64,000 bases of DNA. Origin: Urophycis tenuis. Its lineage: Eukaryota > Chordata > Actinopteri > Gadiformes > Phycidae. Below the pieces are notes generated by a model that saw nothing but the letters and a program-made list of their open reading frames with translations, was not told the DNA's origin and searched no databases. The DNA is taken from positions 3,779,810-3,843,809 of the forward strand of contig JAXIVH010000013.1 in assembly GCA_036785325.1 (NCBI GenBank), in the 5' to 3' direction. The position numbers and the translations under genes are program-made. The first letter of the stretch is position 1. Each line of letters begins with the position of its first letter. Positions 1 to 11,642 of the stretch are shown piece by piece.

Positions 1-3000
1 CCTCTTCCCAGGAGACGCAGTGAGGGGCACAGCCTCAGTGAGGAGACGGGCCACCGTGAAGAGAGGGGCCAAAGTCAGGATAGGAGGCTCAGTGAGTTGA
101 GAGCCTACAATGAGGAGAGGGGCCTCAGTGAAGAGCCACTTCCTTCTCTCCTTACTTTGGGGTTGATTTCTTATCTCTTCTTCCCAGGGGCTTCAGTGAG
201 GAGAGGGGCCAAAGTCAGTAGAAGAGTCTCAGTGAGGAGAGGAGTCTCAGTGAGTAGAGAGCCTACAGTGAGGAGAGGGGCCTCATGCAGCTTCTCTGTC
301 TCCTTCTCTCCTTACTTTGGGGTCCGTTTCCTATGTCTTCTTCCCAGGGGCCTCAGTGTTGGTGGGGCCACAGCTATGGGAGGGGCCAAAGTCAGTAGAA
401 GAGTCTCAGTGAGGAGAGGAGTCTCAGTGACTAGAGAGCCTACAATGAGGGGAGGGGCCTCATGCAGCTTCTCTGTTTCCTTTTCTCCTTATTTTGGGGT
501 CCGTTTCCTATCACTTCTTCCCAGGGGCCTCAGTGTCGGTGGGGCCACAGTGATGAGCGGGCCCACAGTGAAGTGAGATGGCCCGCAGTCAGGAGAGGAG
601 TCTCAGTGAGAAGAGAGCCTACCATGAGGAGGGGGGCCTCATGCAGCTTCTCTGCTTCCTTCTCTCCCTACTTTGGGGTCTGTTTCCTATCTCTTCTTCC
701 CAGGGGCTTCAGTGAGGAGAGGGGCCACAGTGAGGAGAGGAGTCTCAGTGAGTGGAGGGACTACAGTGAGGAGAGGGGCCATAGTGAAGAGCCACTTCCT
801 TCTCTCCTTACATTGGGTTTGATTTCTTATCTCCTCTTCCCAGGAGACGCAGTGAGGGGCACAGCCTCAGTGAGGAGACGGGTCACATTGAAGAGAGGGG
901 CCAAAGTCAGGATAGGAGGCTCAGTGAGTTGAGAACCTACAATGAGGAGAGGGGCCTCAGTGAAGAGCCACTTCCTTCTCTCCTTACTTTGGGGTTGATT
1001 TCTTATCTCTTCTTCCCAGGGGCCTCAGTGAGGAGAGGGGCCACAGCGAGGGGAGGGGCCAAAGTCAGTAGAAGAGTCTCAGTGAGGAGAGGAGTCTCAG
1101 TGAGTAGAGAGCCTAAAGTAAGGAGAGGGGCCTCATGCAGCTTCTCTGTTTCCTTTTCTCCTTTCTTTGGGGTCCGTTTCCTATGTCTTCTTCCCAGGGG
1201 CCTCAGTGTCGGGGGGCCACAGTGATGAGCGGGCCCACAGTGAAGTGAGACGGCCCGCAGTCAGGAGAGGAGTCTCAGTGAGAAGAGAGCCTACCATGAG
1301 GAGGGGGGCCTCATGCAGCTTCTCTGCTTCCTTCTCTCCTTAATTTGGGGTCCGTTTCCTATGTCTTCTTCCCTGGGGCCTCAGTATCGGTGGGGCCACA
1401 GTGATGAGCGGGCCCACATTGACGTGAGACGGCCCACAGTCAGGAGAGGAATCTCAGTGAGGAGAGGAGTCTCAGTGAGTGGAGGGACTACAGTGAGGAG
1501 AGGGGCCATAGTGAAGAGCCACTTCCTTCTCTCCTTACATTGGGTTTGATTTCTTATCTCCTCTTCCCAGGAGACGCAGTGAGGGGCACAGCCTCAGTGA
1601 GGAGACGGGCCACCGTGAAGAGAGGGGCCAAAGTCAAGATAGGAGGCTCAGTGAGTTGAGAGCCTACAATGAGGAGAGGGGCCTCAGTGAAGAGCCACTT
1701 CCTTCTCTCCTTACTTTGGGGTTGATTTCTTATCTCTTCTTCCCAGGGGCTTCAGTGAGGAGAGGGGCCAAAGTCAGTAGAAGTCTCAGTGAGGAGAGGA
1801 GTCTCAGTGAGTAGAGAGCCTACAGTGAGGAGAGGGGCCTCATGCAGCTTCTCTGTCTCCTTCTCTCCTTACTTTGGGGTCCGTTTCCTATGTCTTCTTC
1901 CCAGGGGCCTCAGTGTTGGTGGGGCCGCAGCTATGGGAGGGGCCAAAGTCAGTAGAAGAGTCTCAGTGAGGAGAGGAGTCTCAGTGACTAGAGAGCCTAC
2001 AATGAGGGGAGGGGCCTCATGCAGCTTCTCTGTTTCCTTTTCTCCTTATTTTGGGGTCCGTTTCCTATCACTTCTTCCCAGGGGCCTCAGTGTCGGTGGG
2101 GCCACAGTGATGAGCGGGCCCACAGTGAAGTGAGATGGCCCGCAGTCAGGAGAGGAGTCTCAGTGAGGAGAGGAGTCTCAGTGAGAAGAGAGCCTACCAT
2201 GAGGAGGGGGGCCTCATGCAGCTTCTCTGCTTCCTTCTCTCCTTACTTTGGGGTCTGTTTCCTATCTCTTCTTCCCAGGGGCTTCAGTGAGGAGAGGGGC
2301 CACAGTGAGGAGAGGAGTCTCAGTGAGTGGAGGGACTACAGTGAGGAGAGGGGCCATAGTGAAGAGCCACTTCCTTCTCTCCTTACATTGGGTTTGATTT
2401 CTTATCTCCTCTTCCCAGGAGACGCAGTGAGGGGCACAGCCTCAGTGAGGAGACGGGCCACCGTGAAGAGAGGGGCCAAAGTCAGGATAGGAGGCTCAGT
2501 GAGTTGAGAGCCTACAATGAGGAGAGGGGCCTCAGTGAAGAGCCACTTCCTTCTCTCCTTACTTTGGGGTTGATTTCTTATCTCTTCTTCCCAGGGGCCT
2601 CAGTGAGGAGAGGGGCCACAGCGAGGGGAGGGGCCAAAGTCAGTAGAAGAGTCTCAGTGAGGAGAGGAGTCTCAGTGAGTAGAGAGCCTAAAGTAAGGAG
2701 AGGGGCCTCATGCAGCTTCTCTGTTTCCTTTTCTCCTTTCTTTGGGGTCCGTTTCCTATGTCTTCTTCCCTGGGGCCTCAGTATCGGTGGGGCCACAGTG
2801 ATGAGCGGGCCCATATTGACGTGAGACGGCCCACAGTCAGGAGAGGAGTCTCAGTGAGGAGAGGAGTCTCAGTGAGTGGAGGGACTACAGTGAGGAGAGG
2901 GGCCATAGTGAAGAGCCACTTCCTTCTCTCCTTACTTTAGGGTTGATTTCCTATGTCTTCTTCCCAGGGGCCTCAGTGAGGAGAGGGGCCACAGCGAGGG

Positions 3001-6000
3001 GAGGGGCCAAAGTCAGTAGAAGAGTCTCAGTGAGGAGAGAGCCTACAGTAAGGAGAGGGGCCTCATGCAGCTTCTCTGTTTCCTTCTCTCCTTACTTTGG
3101 GGTCTGTTTCCTATCTCTTCTTCCCAGGGGCTTCAGTGAGGAGAGGGGCCACAGCGAGGGGAGGGGCCAAAGTCAGTAGAAGGGTCTCAGTGAGGAGAGG
3201 AGTCTCAGTGAGTAGAGAGCCTACAGTGAGGAGAGGGGCCTCATGCAGCTTCTCTGTCTCCTTCTCTCCTTACTTTGGGGTCCGTTTCCTATGTCTTCTT
3301 CCCAGGGGCCTCAGTGTTGGTGGGGCCACAGCTATGGGAGGGGCCAAAGTCAGTAGAAGAGTCTCAGTGAGGAGGGGAGTCTCAGTGAGTAGAGAGCCTA
3401 CAATGAGGGGAGGGGCCTCATGCAGCTTCTCTGTTTCCTTTTCTCCTTATTTTGGGGTCCGTTTCCTATCACTTCTTCCCAGGGGCCTCAGTGTCGGTGG
3501 GGCCACAGTGATGAGCGGGCCCACAGTGAAGTGAGACGGCCCGCAGTCAGGAGAGGAGTCTCAGTGAGGAGAGGAGTCTCAGTGAGAAGAGAGCCTACCA
3601 TGAGGAGGGGGGCCTCATGCAGCTTCTCTGCTTCCTTCTCTCCTTACTTTGGGGTCTGTTTCCTATCTCTTCTTCCCAGGGGCTTCAGTGAGGAGAGGGG
3701 CCACAGTGAGGAGAGGAGTCTCAGTGAGTGGAGGGACTACAGTAAGGAGAGGGGCCATAGTGAAGAGCCACTTCCTTCTCTCCTTACATTGGGTTTGATT
3801 TCTTATCTCCTCTTCCCAGGAGACGCAGTGAGGGGCACAGCCTCAGTGAGGGGACGGGCCACCGTGAAGAAAGGGGCCAAAGTCAGGATAGGAGGCTCAG
3901 TGAGTTGAGAGCCTACAATGAGGAGAGGGGCCTCAGTGAAGAGCCACTTCCTTCTCTCCTTACTTTGGGGTTGATTTCTTATCTCTTCTTCCCAGGGGCC
4001 TCAGTGAGGAGAGGGGCCACAGCGAGGGGAGGGGCCAAAGTCAGTAGAAGAGTCTCAGTGAGGAGAGGAGTCTCAGTGAGTAGAGAGCCTACAGTAAGGA
4101 GAGGGGCCTCATGCAGCTTCTCTGTTTCCTTTTCTCCTTACTTTGGGGTCCGTTTCCTATCTCTTCTTCCCAGGGGCCTCAGTGTCGGTGGGGCCACAGT
4201 GATGAGCGGGCCCACAGTGAATTGAGACGGCCCGCAGTCAGGAGAGGAGTCTCAGTGAGAAGAGAGCCTACCATGAGGAGGGGGGCCTCATGCAGCTTCT
4301 CTGCTTCCTTCTCTCCTTAATTTGGGGTCCGTTTCCTATGTCTTCTTCCCTGGGGCCTCAGTATTGGTGGGGCCACAGTGATGAGCGGGCCCACATTGAC
4401 GTGAGACGGCCCACAGTCAGGAGAGGAGTCTCAGTGAGTGGAGGGACTACAGTGAGGAGAGGGGCCATAGTGAAGAGCCACTTCCTTCTCTCCTTACATT
4501 GGGTTTGATTTCTTATCTCCTCTTCCCAGGAGATGCAGTGAGCGGCACAGCCTCAGTGAGGAGACAGGCCACCGTGAAGAGAGGGGTCAAAGTCAGGATA
4601 GGAGGCTCAGTGAGTGGAGAGCCTACAATGAGGAGAGAGGCCTCAGTGAAGAGCCACTTCTTTCTCTCCTTACTTTGGGGTTGATTTCTTATCTCTTCTT
4701 TCCAGGGGCTTCAATGAGGAAAGGGGCCACAGCAAGGGGAGGGGCCAAAGTCAGTAGAAGAGTCTCAGTGAGGAGAGGAGTCTCAGTGAGTAGAGAGCCT
4801 ACAATGAGGGGAGGGGCCTCATGCAGCTTCTCTGTTTCCTTTTCTCCTTATTTTTGGGTCCGTTTCCTATCACTTCTTCCCCAGGGGCCTCAGTGTCGGT
4901 GGGGCCACAGTGATGAGCGGGACCACAGTGAAGTGAGACGGCCCGCAGTCAGGAGAGGAGTCTCAGTGAGGAGAGGAGTCTCAGTGAGAAGAGAGCCTAC
5001 CATGAGGAGGGGGGCCTCATGCAGCTTCTCTGCTTCCTTCTCTCCTTGCTTTGGGGTCTGTTTCCTATCTCTTCTTCCCAGGGGCTTCAGTGAGGAGAGG
5101 GGCCACAGTGAGGAGAGGAGTCTCAGTGAGTGGAGGGACTACAGTGAGGAGAGGGGCCATAGTGAAGAGCCACTTCCTTCTCTCCTTACGTTGGGTTTGA
5201 TTTCTTATCTCCTCTTCCCAGGAGACGCAGTGAGGGGCACAGCCTCAGTGAGGAGACGGGCCACCGTGAAGAGAGGGGCCAAAGTCAGGATAGGAGGCTC
5301 AGTGAGTTGAGAGCCTACAATGAGGAGAGGGGCCTCAGTGAAGAGCCACTTCCTTCTCTCCTTACTTTGGGGTTGATTTCTTATCTCTTCTTCCCAGGGG
5401 CCTCAGTGAGGAGAGGGGCCAAAGTCAGTAGAAGAGTCTCAGTGAGGAGAGGAGTCTCAGTGAGTAGAGAGCCTACAATGAGGGGAGGGGCCTCATGCAG
5501 CTTCTCTGTTTCCTTTTCTCCTTATTTTGGGGTCCGTTTCCTATCTCTTCTTCCCAGGGGCCTCAGTGTCGGTGGGGCCACAGTGATGAGCGGGCCCACA
5601 TTGACGTGAGACGCCCCCCAGTCAGGAGAGGAGTCTCAGTGAGTAGAGAGCCTACCATGAGGAGGGGGGCCTCATGCAGCTTCTCTGTTTCCTTCTCTCC
5701 TTACTTTGGGGTCCGTTTCCTATTTCTTCTTCCCAGTGGCCTCAGTGAGGAGAGGGGCCACAGTGAGGAGAGGAGTCTCAGTGAGTGGAGAGACAACAGT
5801 GAGGAGAGGGGCCACAGCGAGGATTGGCGCATCAGTGGAGGTAGCAGCGTCAGTGTGTGTGGGGCAACAGTGAGGAAAGGGGCCACAGTGCTTCATGTGG
5901 CTTCTCCGCTACCTTCTCTCCTTACTTTGAGGTGCGTTTCATGTCACTTCCTCCCAGGGGCCTCAGTGAGGAGAAGGGCCACAGCGAGGAAAGCAGCCTT

Positions 6001-6440
6001 GGAAAGGAGAGGTGCCACAGTGAGGAGAGGGGCCACAGCAAGGAGAGGGGACACATCGAGGAGAGGGGCCACAGTGAGAGGGGCCACAGCAAGGAGAGGG
6101 GCCACATCGAGGAGAGGGGCCACAGTGAGAGGGGCTACAGTGAGGAGAGGGGCCACAGCAAGGAGAGGGGCCACAGTGAGAGGGGCCACAGCAAGGAGAG
6201 GGGCCACATCGAGGAGAGGGGCCACAGTGAGAGGGGCTACAGTGAGAAGAGGGGCCACAGCAAGGAGAGGGGCCACAGTGAGAGGGGCTACAGTGAGAAG
6301 AGGGGCCACAGCAAGGAGAGGGGCCACATCGAGGAGAGGGGCCACAGTGAGAGGGGCTACAGTGAGAAGAGGGGCCACAGCAAGGAGACAGGCCACAGCG
6401 AGGAGAGGGGCCACAGGGCAGCGCTGGGCCCACATTGAAG
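1..6440. repeat. Composite GC-rich minisatellite with higher-order structure
   Basis: The whole stretch is built from short GA-rich blocks (variants of GGCCACAGTGAGGAGAG) broken every roughly 180 bp by a pyrimidine-rich spacer that ends in TCTTCTTCCCAGGGG. Larger blocks recur at about 1.4-1.56 kb: near-identical reading frames begin at 462, 2019 and 3420. From about 6000 to 6420 the array becomes simple 15-18-bp units without spacers. Long frames exist on both strands because units are often multiples of three; they have repeat composition, stop inside the array and resemble no known protein, so I do not call genes. The left boundary lies outside the window. Confidence 0.9.
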
Positions 6441-6454
6441 AGAGGGGCGCATTT

Positions 6455-8176
6455 TCAGCCCAGAGGCCACCGGAACTTGATGGAGATTTTCGGGAACTTC
6501 CCTTTTCTCAGGGCCTTTCTCTTCGCTCTTTCTTCTTTCAGCTCCTTCAATTTTAGTTCCTTGTAGTCTTTATCCAGGAGCTTCTCTTCTTTCATCTTCT
6601 CCTTTTTCTCCTTCTCCCACATGGAGAATTCCTCCCTATTCCTCTTAATCACCATCTTTTCGTGCTGCTTGGCCCTTTCTTTCCTCAACTTCTCCTCTAA
6701 TTTCAGTCTTTGCTTTCCCTCACTGGCCTCAATTTTTTGTTCAATTATTTCTGTTCGGCTATTGGCATCGGCTTTCTCTTTTGCGAGCTTGGCCTCTCCT
6801 TTGGCTTTCCTCAGCTCATCCTCGAGTCTCTTCTTCTCAAGGGTCATCTTTTCTTTGGCAGCCTTCTCTATGGACTTCCATCTTTTTTTCTCTTGCAGCA
6901 GTTCCGCTTTGAGGAGCTTCATTTGGTTTTCCCTCTCGGCTTCCTGCTGCTTGAAGATTTCCTCCTCCGCCTTCATTCTCTCGTTCTTCTCCTCTTCACA
7001 TCTCTTCATCGTGTTCTTTTCCTCCAGTTTTGCCAGTCTTTCCTCTTCTTTCTTCTGCTTTTTGAGCTGCTTGGCCGCTTCCTTCTCTCTCTGCTCTCTC
7101 TCTTTGGTCTCCTTTTCATGTATCTTCCTCGTGTTCTTTTCCTCCAGTTTGGCCAATCTTTCCTTTTCTTTATTTTCCTTTGCAAGCTGCTTGGTTGTCT
7201 CTTTCTCTCTCTGCTCTCTCTCTTTGGTCTCCTTTTCATGTATCTTCCTCGTGTTCTTTTCCTCCAGTTTGGCCAATCTTTCCTTTTCTTTATTTTCCTT
7301 TGCAAGCTGCTTGGTTGTCTCTTTCTCTCTCTGCTTTCTCTCTTTGGTCTCCTTTTCGATTCTCTTTTCCTCCCACCTGGTGAATCGTTCCTGTTCTTTC
7401 CTTTGTTTTTCCTCACTCTTCCTCTCTTCTTCCAGCCTCTTTCTGTTGGTGTCCTTCCTTTCTTGCTCCATTCTCCCCTTTTCCTTTGCCCTCAGTTTGT
7501 CCTCTTTTGCTTTTTGCTTCCTCTCCTTTTCCAGAAGCTTGGCACGCTGCACTTCTTTTTTCTTCTGGTCTGGCTTACTTTCTTTCAGGTTCAGCTCCAA
7601 TGATGCCTGGTTGTCCTCTACCTCAGGAGCCACCAGATTAGCCCAGGCCACCAGTTTCCTTCCTTTTCCTATGGGCTTGAGTGCGTCTTTCTCTCGCCTT
7701 TTCTTCCTCCTCTTCTCAGCCTCACACCTGATGCTCTTGGCCTTCTGGTCCATCTCCGTCCGCTTGTTGCCCCCTACCTCGTGGAGGGCGAGCATCTCCT
7801 TGCACTCCAAGGAGAGCTCTTCAACGGCGTCCTCCAGCGACGCCAATCTGTCAGGCAGGCCCTTCCCGTACATGACCTCCGCTTCCACCATCTCGATCAT
7901 CCTGCAGATCTGTTCCCTCAAGGAAGCACGCCATGCAGCCCAGCGGACGGCTGCAGGAGGAAGACGTGGCAGCGGTCTGGGGCGACAGCCAGCCAGGCTA
8001 GGCAGGTGGTGGGGGACGGTGGTGTGAGGGGGAGGAGGCGGTGGTCGTGAGGGGCTGGATGGAATCAGGTGGCTTGAAGAAGCATTCACCCGAGCAGCGT
8101 CGTCAAGCACAGGCCTAACGACCTCAACCTGTAGCAGGGTCCACGAATACCACAAATAATTGTACTTTACCCTCAA
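6455..8176 (-). CDS. Hypothetical charged coiled-coil protein, 573 codons, single open frame
   Basis: I do not recognise this protein. It is one uninterrupted frame with an ATG at 8176 and a stop at 6455-6457, just beside the minisatellite. Residues about 40-80 are Pro/Ser-rich. Residues about 80-190 are more ordinary sequence, including the segment EICRMIEMVEAEV as far as I can read it. From about 190 to 560 it is almost entirely Lys/Glu/Arg heptad-like sequence typical of a long coiled coil. Three 40-residue internal repeats (KETKEREQREK-type) come from a 120-bp DNA repeat. The start is uncertain: CTGCTACAG near codon 17 looks like a splice acceptor, so the true 5' exon may lie upstream and the ATG may be fortuitous. 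The antisense strand is also open for 468 codons because of the base composition. No neighbouring gene gives a functional hint; a repeat-born or retrotransposed frame is an alternative. Confidence 0.5.
   Translation of the reverse strand: MRVKYNYLWYSWTLLQVEVVRPVLDDAARVNASSSHLIPSSPSRPPPPPPHTTVPHHLPSLAGCRPRPLPRLPPAAVRWAAWRASLREQICRMIEMVEAEVMYGKGLPDRLASLEDAVEELSLECKEMLALHEVGGNKRTEMDQKAKSIRCEAEKRRKKRREKDALKPIGKGRKLVAWANLVAPEVEDNQASLELNLKESKPDQKKKEVQRAKLLEKERKQKAKEDKLRAKEKGRMEQERKDTNRKRLEEERKSEEKQRKEQERFTRWEEKRIEKETKERKQREKETTKQLAKENKEKERLAKLEEKNTRKIHEKETKEREQREKETTKQLAKENKEKERLAKLEEKNTRKIHEKETKEREQREKEAAKQLKKQKKEEERLAKLEEKNTMKRCEEEKNERMKAEEEIFKQQEAERENQMKLLKAELLQEKKRWKSIEKAAKEKMTLEKKRLEDELRKAKGEAKLAKEKADANSRTEIIEQKIEASEGKQRLKLEEKLRKERAKQHEKMVIKRNREEFSMWEKEKKEKMKEEKLLDKDYKELKLKELKEERAKRKALRKGKFPKISIKFRWPLG
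7017..7380 (-). repeat. Three tandem 120-bp coding repeats in the coiled-coil frame
   Basis: The segments 7141-7260 and 7261-7380 are nearly identical and 7017-7140 is a diverged copy. The period of 120 bp keeps the frame and gives 40-residue repeats, so the array lengthens the coiled coil without breaking it. Confidence 0.8.
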
Positions 8177-8253
8177 TCACTCGATTGTGCGGCATTGTTT
8201 GCATATGTGCATACATTCTTACGTTCTTATGACTAGGGTTTGGGTACATTCCT

Positions 8254-8387
8254 ACATATACATACATACATACATACATATATACATACATACATAACTA
8301 CATACATACATACATAACTACATACATACATACATAACTACATACATACATACATACATACATACATACATACATACATACATACAT
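8254..8387. repeat. (CATA)n microsatellite
   Basis: Tetranucleotide CATA/TACA repeats run through this stretch with a few interruptions of the form CATAACTA. Confidence 0.9.
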
Positions 8388-8599
8388 TTCAGGGGGTACA
8401 CAGGGCTACACTTCTTTTTAAAAACAAAACTGGGCGACTTATTTTGAAAAAACGCTACAACATCATTATACCTTACCTTTTCTTCAGCACTAGGCTTATT
8501 TTTATTTACAAAAAAACTCACAGGCTCCCGGTTTACTTTTTGTTACCCTCCCTTTTGAACGAATTTTCTGTACGAATTTCGACACAATTTTAGCTGCTG

Positions 8600-9520
8600 A
8601 AGTTAGTTTAACCAATGTCTCAGTAATGAGCATGTCCAAACACGCGAAATCAGTTAACGAACAAATTCCGGCGACTCGTGCAGCGGGCAAGCTAGCATCC
8701 TTTGCAGCTAGCAACCCTCCGACAACAGCGGGAGACTCTGTGACACCCGAGAAACCTGCAGCTGCGGTGGTGGCTACGGACCAACTGTCTGCTGAATTCG
8801 CTAAACAGCGAACATAAGTTCACCTTTTTGGCATACGATGACAACCTGCGGTCCGCGGACCCGAGGTATGGTCACTCAGTGATGTTATTGACGGACTAAT
8901 CAGTATCATGCTGAAATATATATAGAATTCTTCCTCTATACAAACCACTTTTGTTGCATTTCAATATTGAGGTTATATACGTTTTTATATGTGTGCCCAC
9001 TTGTTTGACAGTTATGGTGCTGTTCAACCACCTGATTTTTGTCTCCACCTTGGTGTTAAGAGATTTTAATATAGCTTATCACAGGAACTGGGAGCCTTCC
9101 TGAGCAGAAGTATTGAGAAAATGTGCTACTGGAAGTTTTTTGAAATAGAGTTTAGCCTGCAGCTTGCCTCAGAGACAATTATAGGCTTAGTTCTAGTTTT
9201 GTTTTTTGTTTTTGGAAAGGGTTAGGGAAAGGGACACCACCGTATTTTTGCAACATATACTCGCCTTTACTCACTTAAGAGATTAAACGAACCTAACTGC
9301 ACTTTAACACGAGCATTGCTTTACCTTTTTATTACTTTCTTCTCCCTTCTCATCTTATTTTCTTTAGTTAAACATGGTGAATGGTATTGATGCAAAGATG
9401 GCTGCTATACGATTCATTAGTTGGAATGTAAAGGGTTTAAATGGGCCTGTTAAAAAAACTTGCCCGTGTGTTATGTTAAATGAGAAATGGTGATCTACAG
9501 CAGAATAAATATTTCAAAGA
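8600..9520 (+). mobile_element. Decayed L1-like LINE remnant
   Basis: A 63-codon frame at 8626-8817 (starting MSMSKHAKSVNEQ) resembles the start of an L1-type ORF1. At 9389-9457 the frame reads MAAIRFISWNVKGLNGPV, the typical opening of the L1/Tx1 ORF2 endonuclease domain (the ISWNVRGLN motif). The two are only about 550 bp apart and both end quickly in stops, so most of ORF1 and nearly all of ORF2 are missing. The boundaries are estimates. The ORF2 start is the strong part of the call; the ORF1 assignment is inference from position and composition. Confidence 0.5.
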
Positions 9521-10168
9521 AATACAGAATGCCTTACTGCATCATAGGCATATCCATGATAACTGTACCTGGTGCCTGAATTTCTTTTCAATATTAGTGG
9601 AGACTAACACCAGGCACGTTTATTGATACTACTACCAGGGCTCTCAAGTGTCACGCATTGAGCGTGACAGTCACTCTTTTGGTCTTTTGTCGCGCTCTCC
9701 CGCCACACATGGCATTTCTCACGCTGAAAAATAACTTATAATATGCCGCAGCACCCAACATTTCTCTAGCTCTCACCATGGAACAGGCGCGTCTCTCCTG
9801 GCGTTCTAAATCGCAGCCCATCACTTACCAGCCGATCAAAAAAGAGAAGGGGCTACACAATAGCCAATCAGAAAATAGCATTGTAGTTTCTTGGTAAGAT
9901 GTAACGCAACAACCAATGAAAAAAGCTTGTTCGCGTGATTCTGCTACAACCAGCTTACGAAAGTTTCGAAGCACCAAGAGAGGAAACCAGGAGCTCCGAG
10001 CATCACTTCAAGCATAGAGTAAGGATCTCCTGGGTTAATGTTCCAACAAATTCACAACTTGTTTGACACAGACAACTTGACTGCTGTTTAGGAATTTTTC
10101 CCCAGATAATTGGAAACATTTTTTCCAATGCTGAGTGTCTGTAGCCAGGCTACAGTAAAATTGTTGCT

Positions 10169-10231
10169 GCTGTAAAATTGTTGGCTAAGTTAAGGCTACA
10201 GTAGCCTTAACTTAGCCAACAATTTTACAGC
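10169..10231. repeat. Perfect 30-bp inverted repeat with 3-nt spacer
   Basis: The arm at 10169-10198 (begins GCTGTAAAATTG) is the exact complement of 10202-10231, separated by CAG. It lies in the 5' part of the hAT element and would form a 30-bp hairpin or cruciform. Confidence 0.9.
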
Positions 10232-10393
10232 CTGTTCAATGGCAAGACCTGTTCAAAACAAGTAGTCTAGGGATTCGTTATCACAAGATGACTGACATAT
10301 TCTCACATTATAATAATCTTTCTCTCCAAATAGGGGAAATAATTTTATTGGCAATAAATAAATTAAAGTGTATTGCATAGTCAATGTAATAGG

Positions 10394-10475
10394 TCACTTT
10401 TAAAATCATGTCATATTTTGTATATCCTGCATCTATGAGCAGGATATTCAAAATATGGCATGATTTTAAAAGTGA
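10394..10475. repeat. Near-perfect 37-bp inverted repeat
   Basis: The left arm 10394-10430 (begins TCACTTTTAAAATC) pairs with the right arm 10439-10475 with about two mismatches around an 8-nt loop. It is the second hairpin within the hAT element, just upstream of its open frame. Confidence 0.8.
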
Positions 10476-10511
10476 ACTATAACAAATAATTATTATTGCT
10501 GTCTTTCTAAG

Positions 10512-11393
10512 ATGTCAGGAAAAAAACAATTAAGCATCCTTTCATTTGCCGTGAGTGGACATCCCCCTAAAAAGCCCAGGTTAGAGGATGCTGAACAAGG
10601 TGGCAAAAAGAGTAAGCCCATTAGAGGAGACAGTGCGGGTGGAGGAGGAAGAGACGGTGCAGGTGGAGGAGGAAGAGACAGTGCAGGTGGAGGAGGAAGA
10701 TACAGTGCAGGTGGAGGAGGAAGAGACGGTGCGGGTGGAGGAGGAAGAGACGGTGCAGGTGGAGGAGGAAGAGACGGTGCAGGAGGAAGAGACAGTGCAG
10801 GTGGAGGAGGAAGAGACGGTGCAGGAGGAAGAGACAGTGCAGGTGGAGGAGGAAGAGACGGTGCAGGAGGAAGAGACAGTGCAGGTGGAAGAGGAAGAGA
10901 CGGTGCAGGTGGAGGAGGAAGAGACGGTGCAGGTGGAGGAGGAAGAGACGGTGTGGGTGGAGGAGGAAGAGACGGTGCAGGTGGAGGAGGAAGAGACGGT
11001 GCAGGAGGAAGAGACAGTGCAGGTGGAAGAGGAAGAGACGGTGCAGGTGGAGGAGGAAGAGATGATGCAGGTGGAAGAGGAAGAGACAGTGCAGGTGGAG
11101 GAGGAAGAGACAGTGCAGGTGGAAGAGGAAGAGACGGTGCAGGTGGAGGAGAAAGAGATGATGCAGGTGGAAGAGGAAGAGAGTGCAGGTGGAAGAGGAA
11201 GAGACAGTGCAGGTGGAGGAGGAAGAGACAGTGCAGGTGGAGGAGGAAGAGACGGTGCAGGTGGAGGAGGAAGAGACGGTGTGGGTGGAGGAGGAAGAGA
11301 CGGTGCAGGTGGAGGAGGAAGAGACGGTGCAGGAGGAAGAGACAGTGCAGGTGGAAGAGGAAGAGACGGTGCAGGTGGAGGAGGAAGAGATGA
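10512..11393 (+). pseudogene. hAT transposase-like N-terminus reading into Gly/Arg-rich repeat
   Basis: The frame begins MSGKKQLSILSF and continues into a basic stretch with KKPRLEDA. The xSILSF motif followed by a KKPR-type basic run is common at the N-terminus of hAT/ZBED-like transposases, so I read it as the stump of one; this is inference from about 37 residues. From about residue 38 the frame is the 24-bp minisatellite, giving GAGGGGRD repeats and then, after a unit of different length, an Arg/Lys/Cys/Trp-rich repeat. No DDE catalytic or zinc-finger residues remain. Confidence 0.35.
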
Positions 11394-11642
11394 TGCAGGT
11401 GGAAGAGGAAGAGACGGTGCAGGTGGAGGAGGAAGAGACGGTGCAGGTGGAGGAGGAAGAGACAGTGCAGGTGGAAGAGGAAGAGACGGTGCAGGTGGAG
11501 GAGGAAGAGATGATGCAGGTGGAAGAGGAAGAGACAGTGCAGGTGGAAGAGGAAGAGACAGTGCAGGTGGAAGAGGAAGAGACAGTGCAGGTGGAAGAGG
11601 AAGAGACAGTGCAGGTGGAAGAGGAAGAGACAGTGCAGGTGG
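10621..11642. repeat. 24-bp minisatellite, about 42 units
   Basis: Units are 24 bp (GTGCAGGTGGAGGAGGAAGA plus GAC or variants), with some shortened to 15 or 22 bp. Depending on frame it encodes VQVEEEET, GAGGGGRD or CRWRRKRR repeats, which is why all frames are open on both strands. It lies inside the hAT element. Confidence 0.9.

Noticed and set aside
97..6438. Many 60-350-codon frames in the first 6.4 kb on both strands
   Set aside because: They are readings of the minisatellite with repeat composition and no recognisable domain; overlapping frames are equally open.
6621..8027. 468-codon plus-strand frame opposite the coiled-coil frame
   Set aside because: Composition (Ser/Phe/Leu) is what the antisense of a Lys/Glu-rich coil gives; no domain seen.
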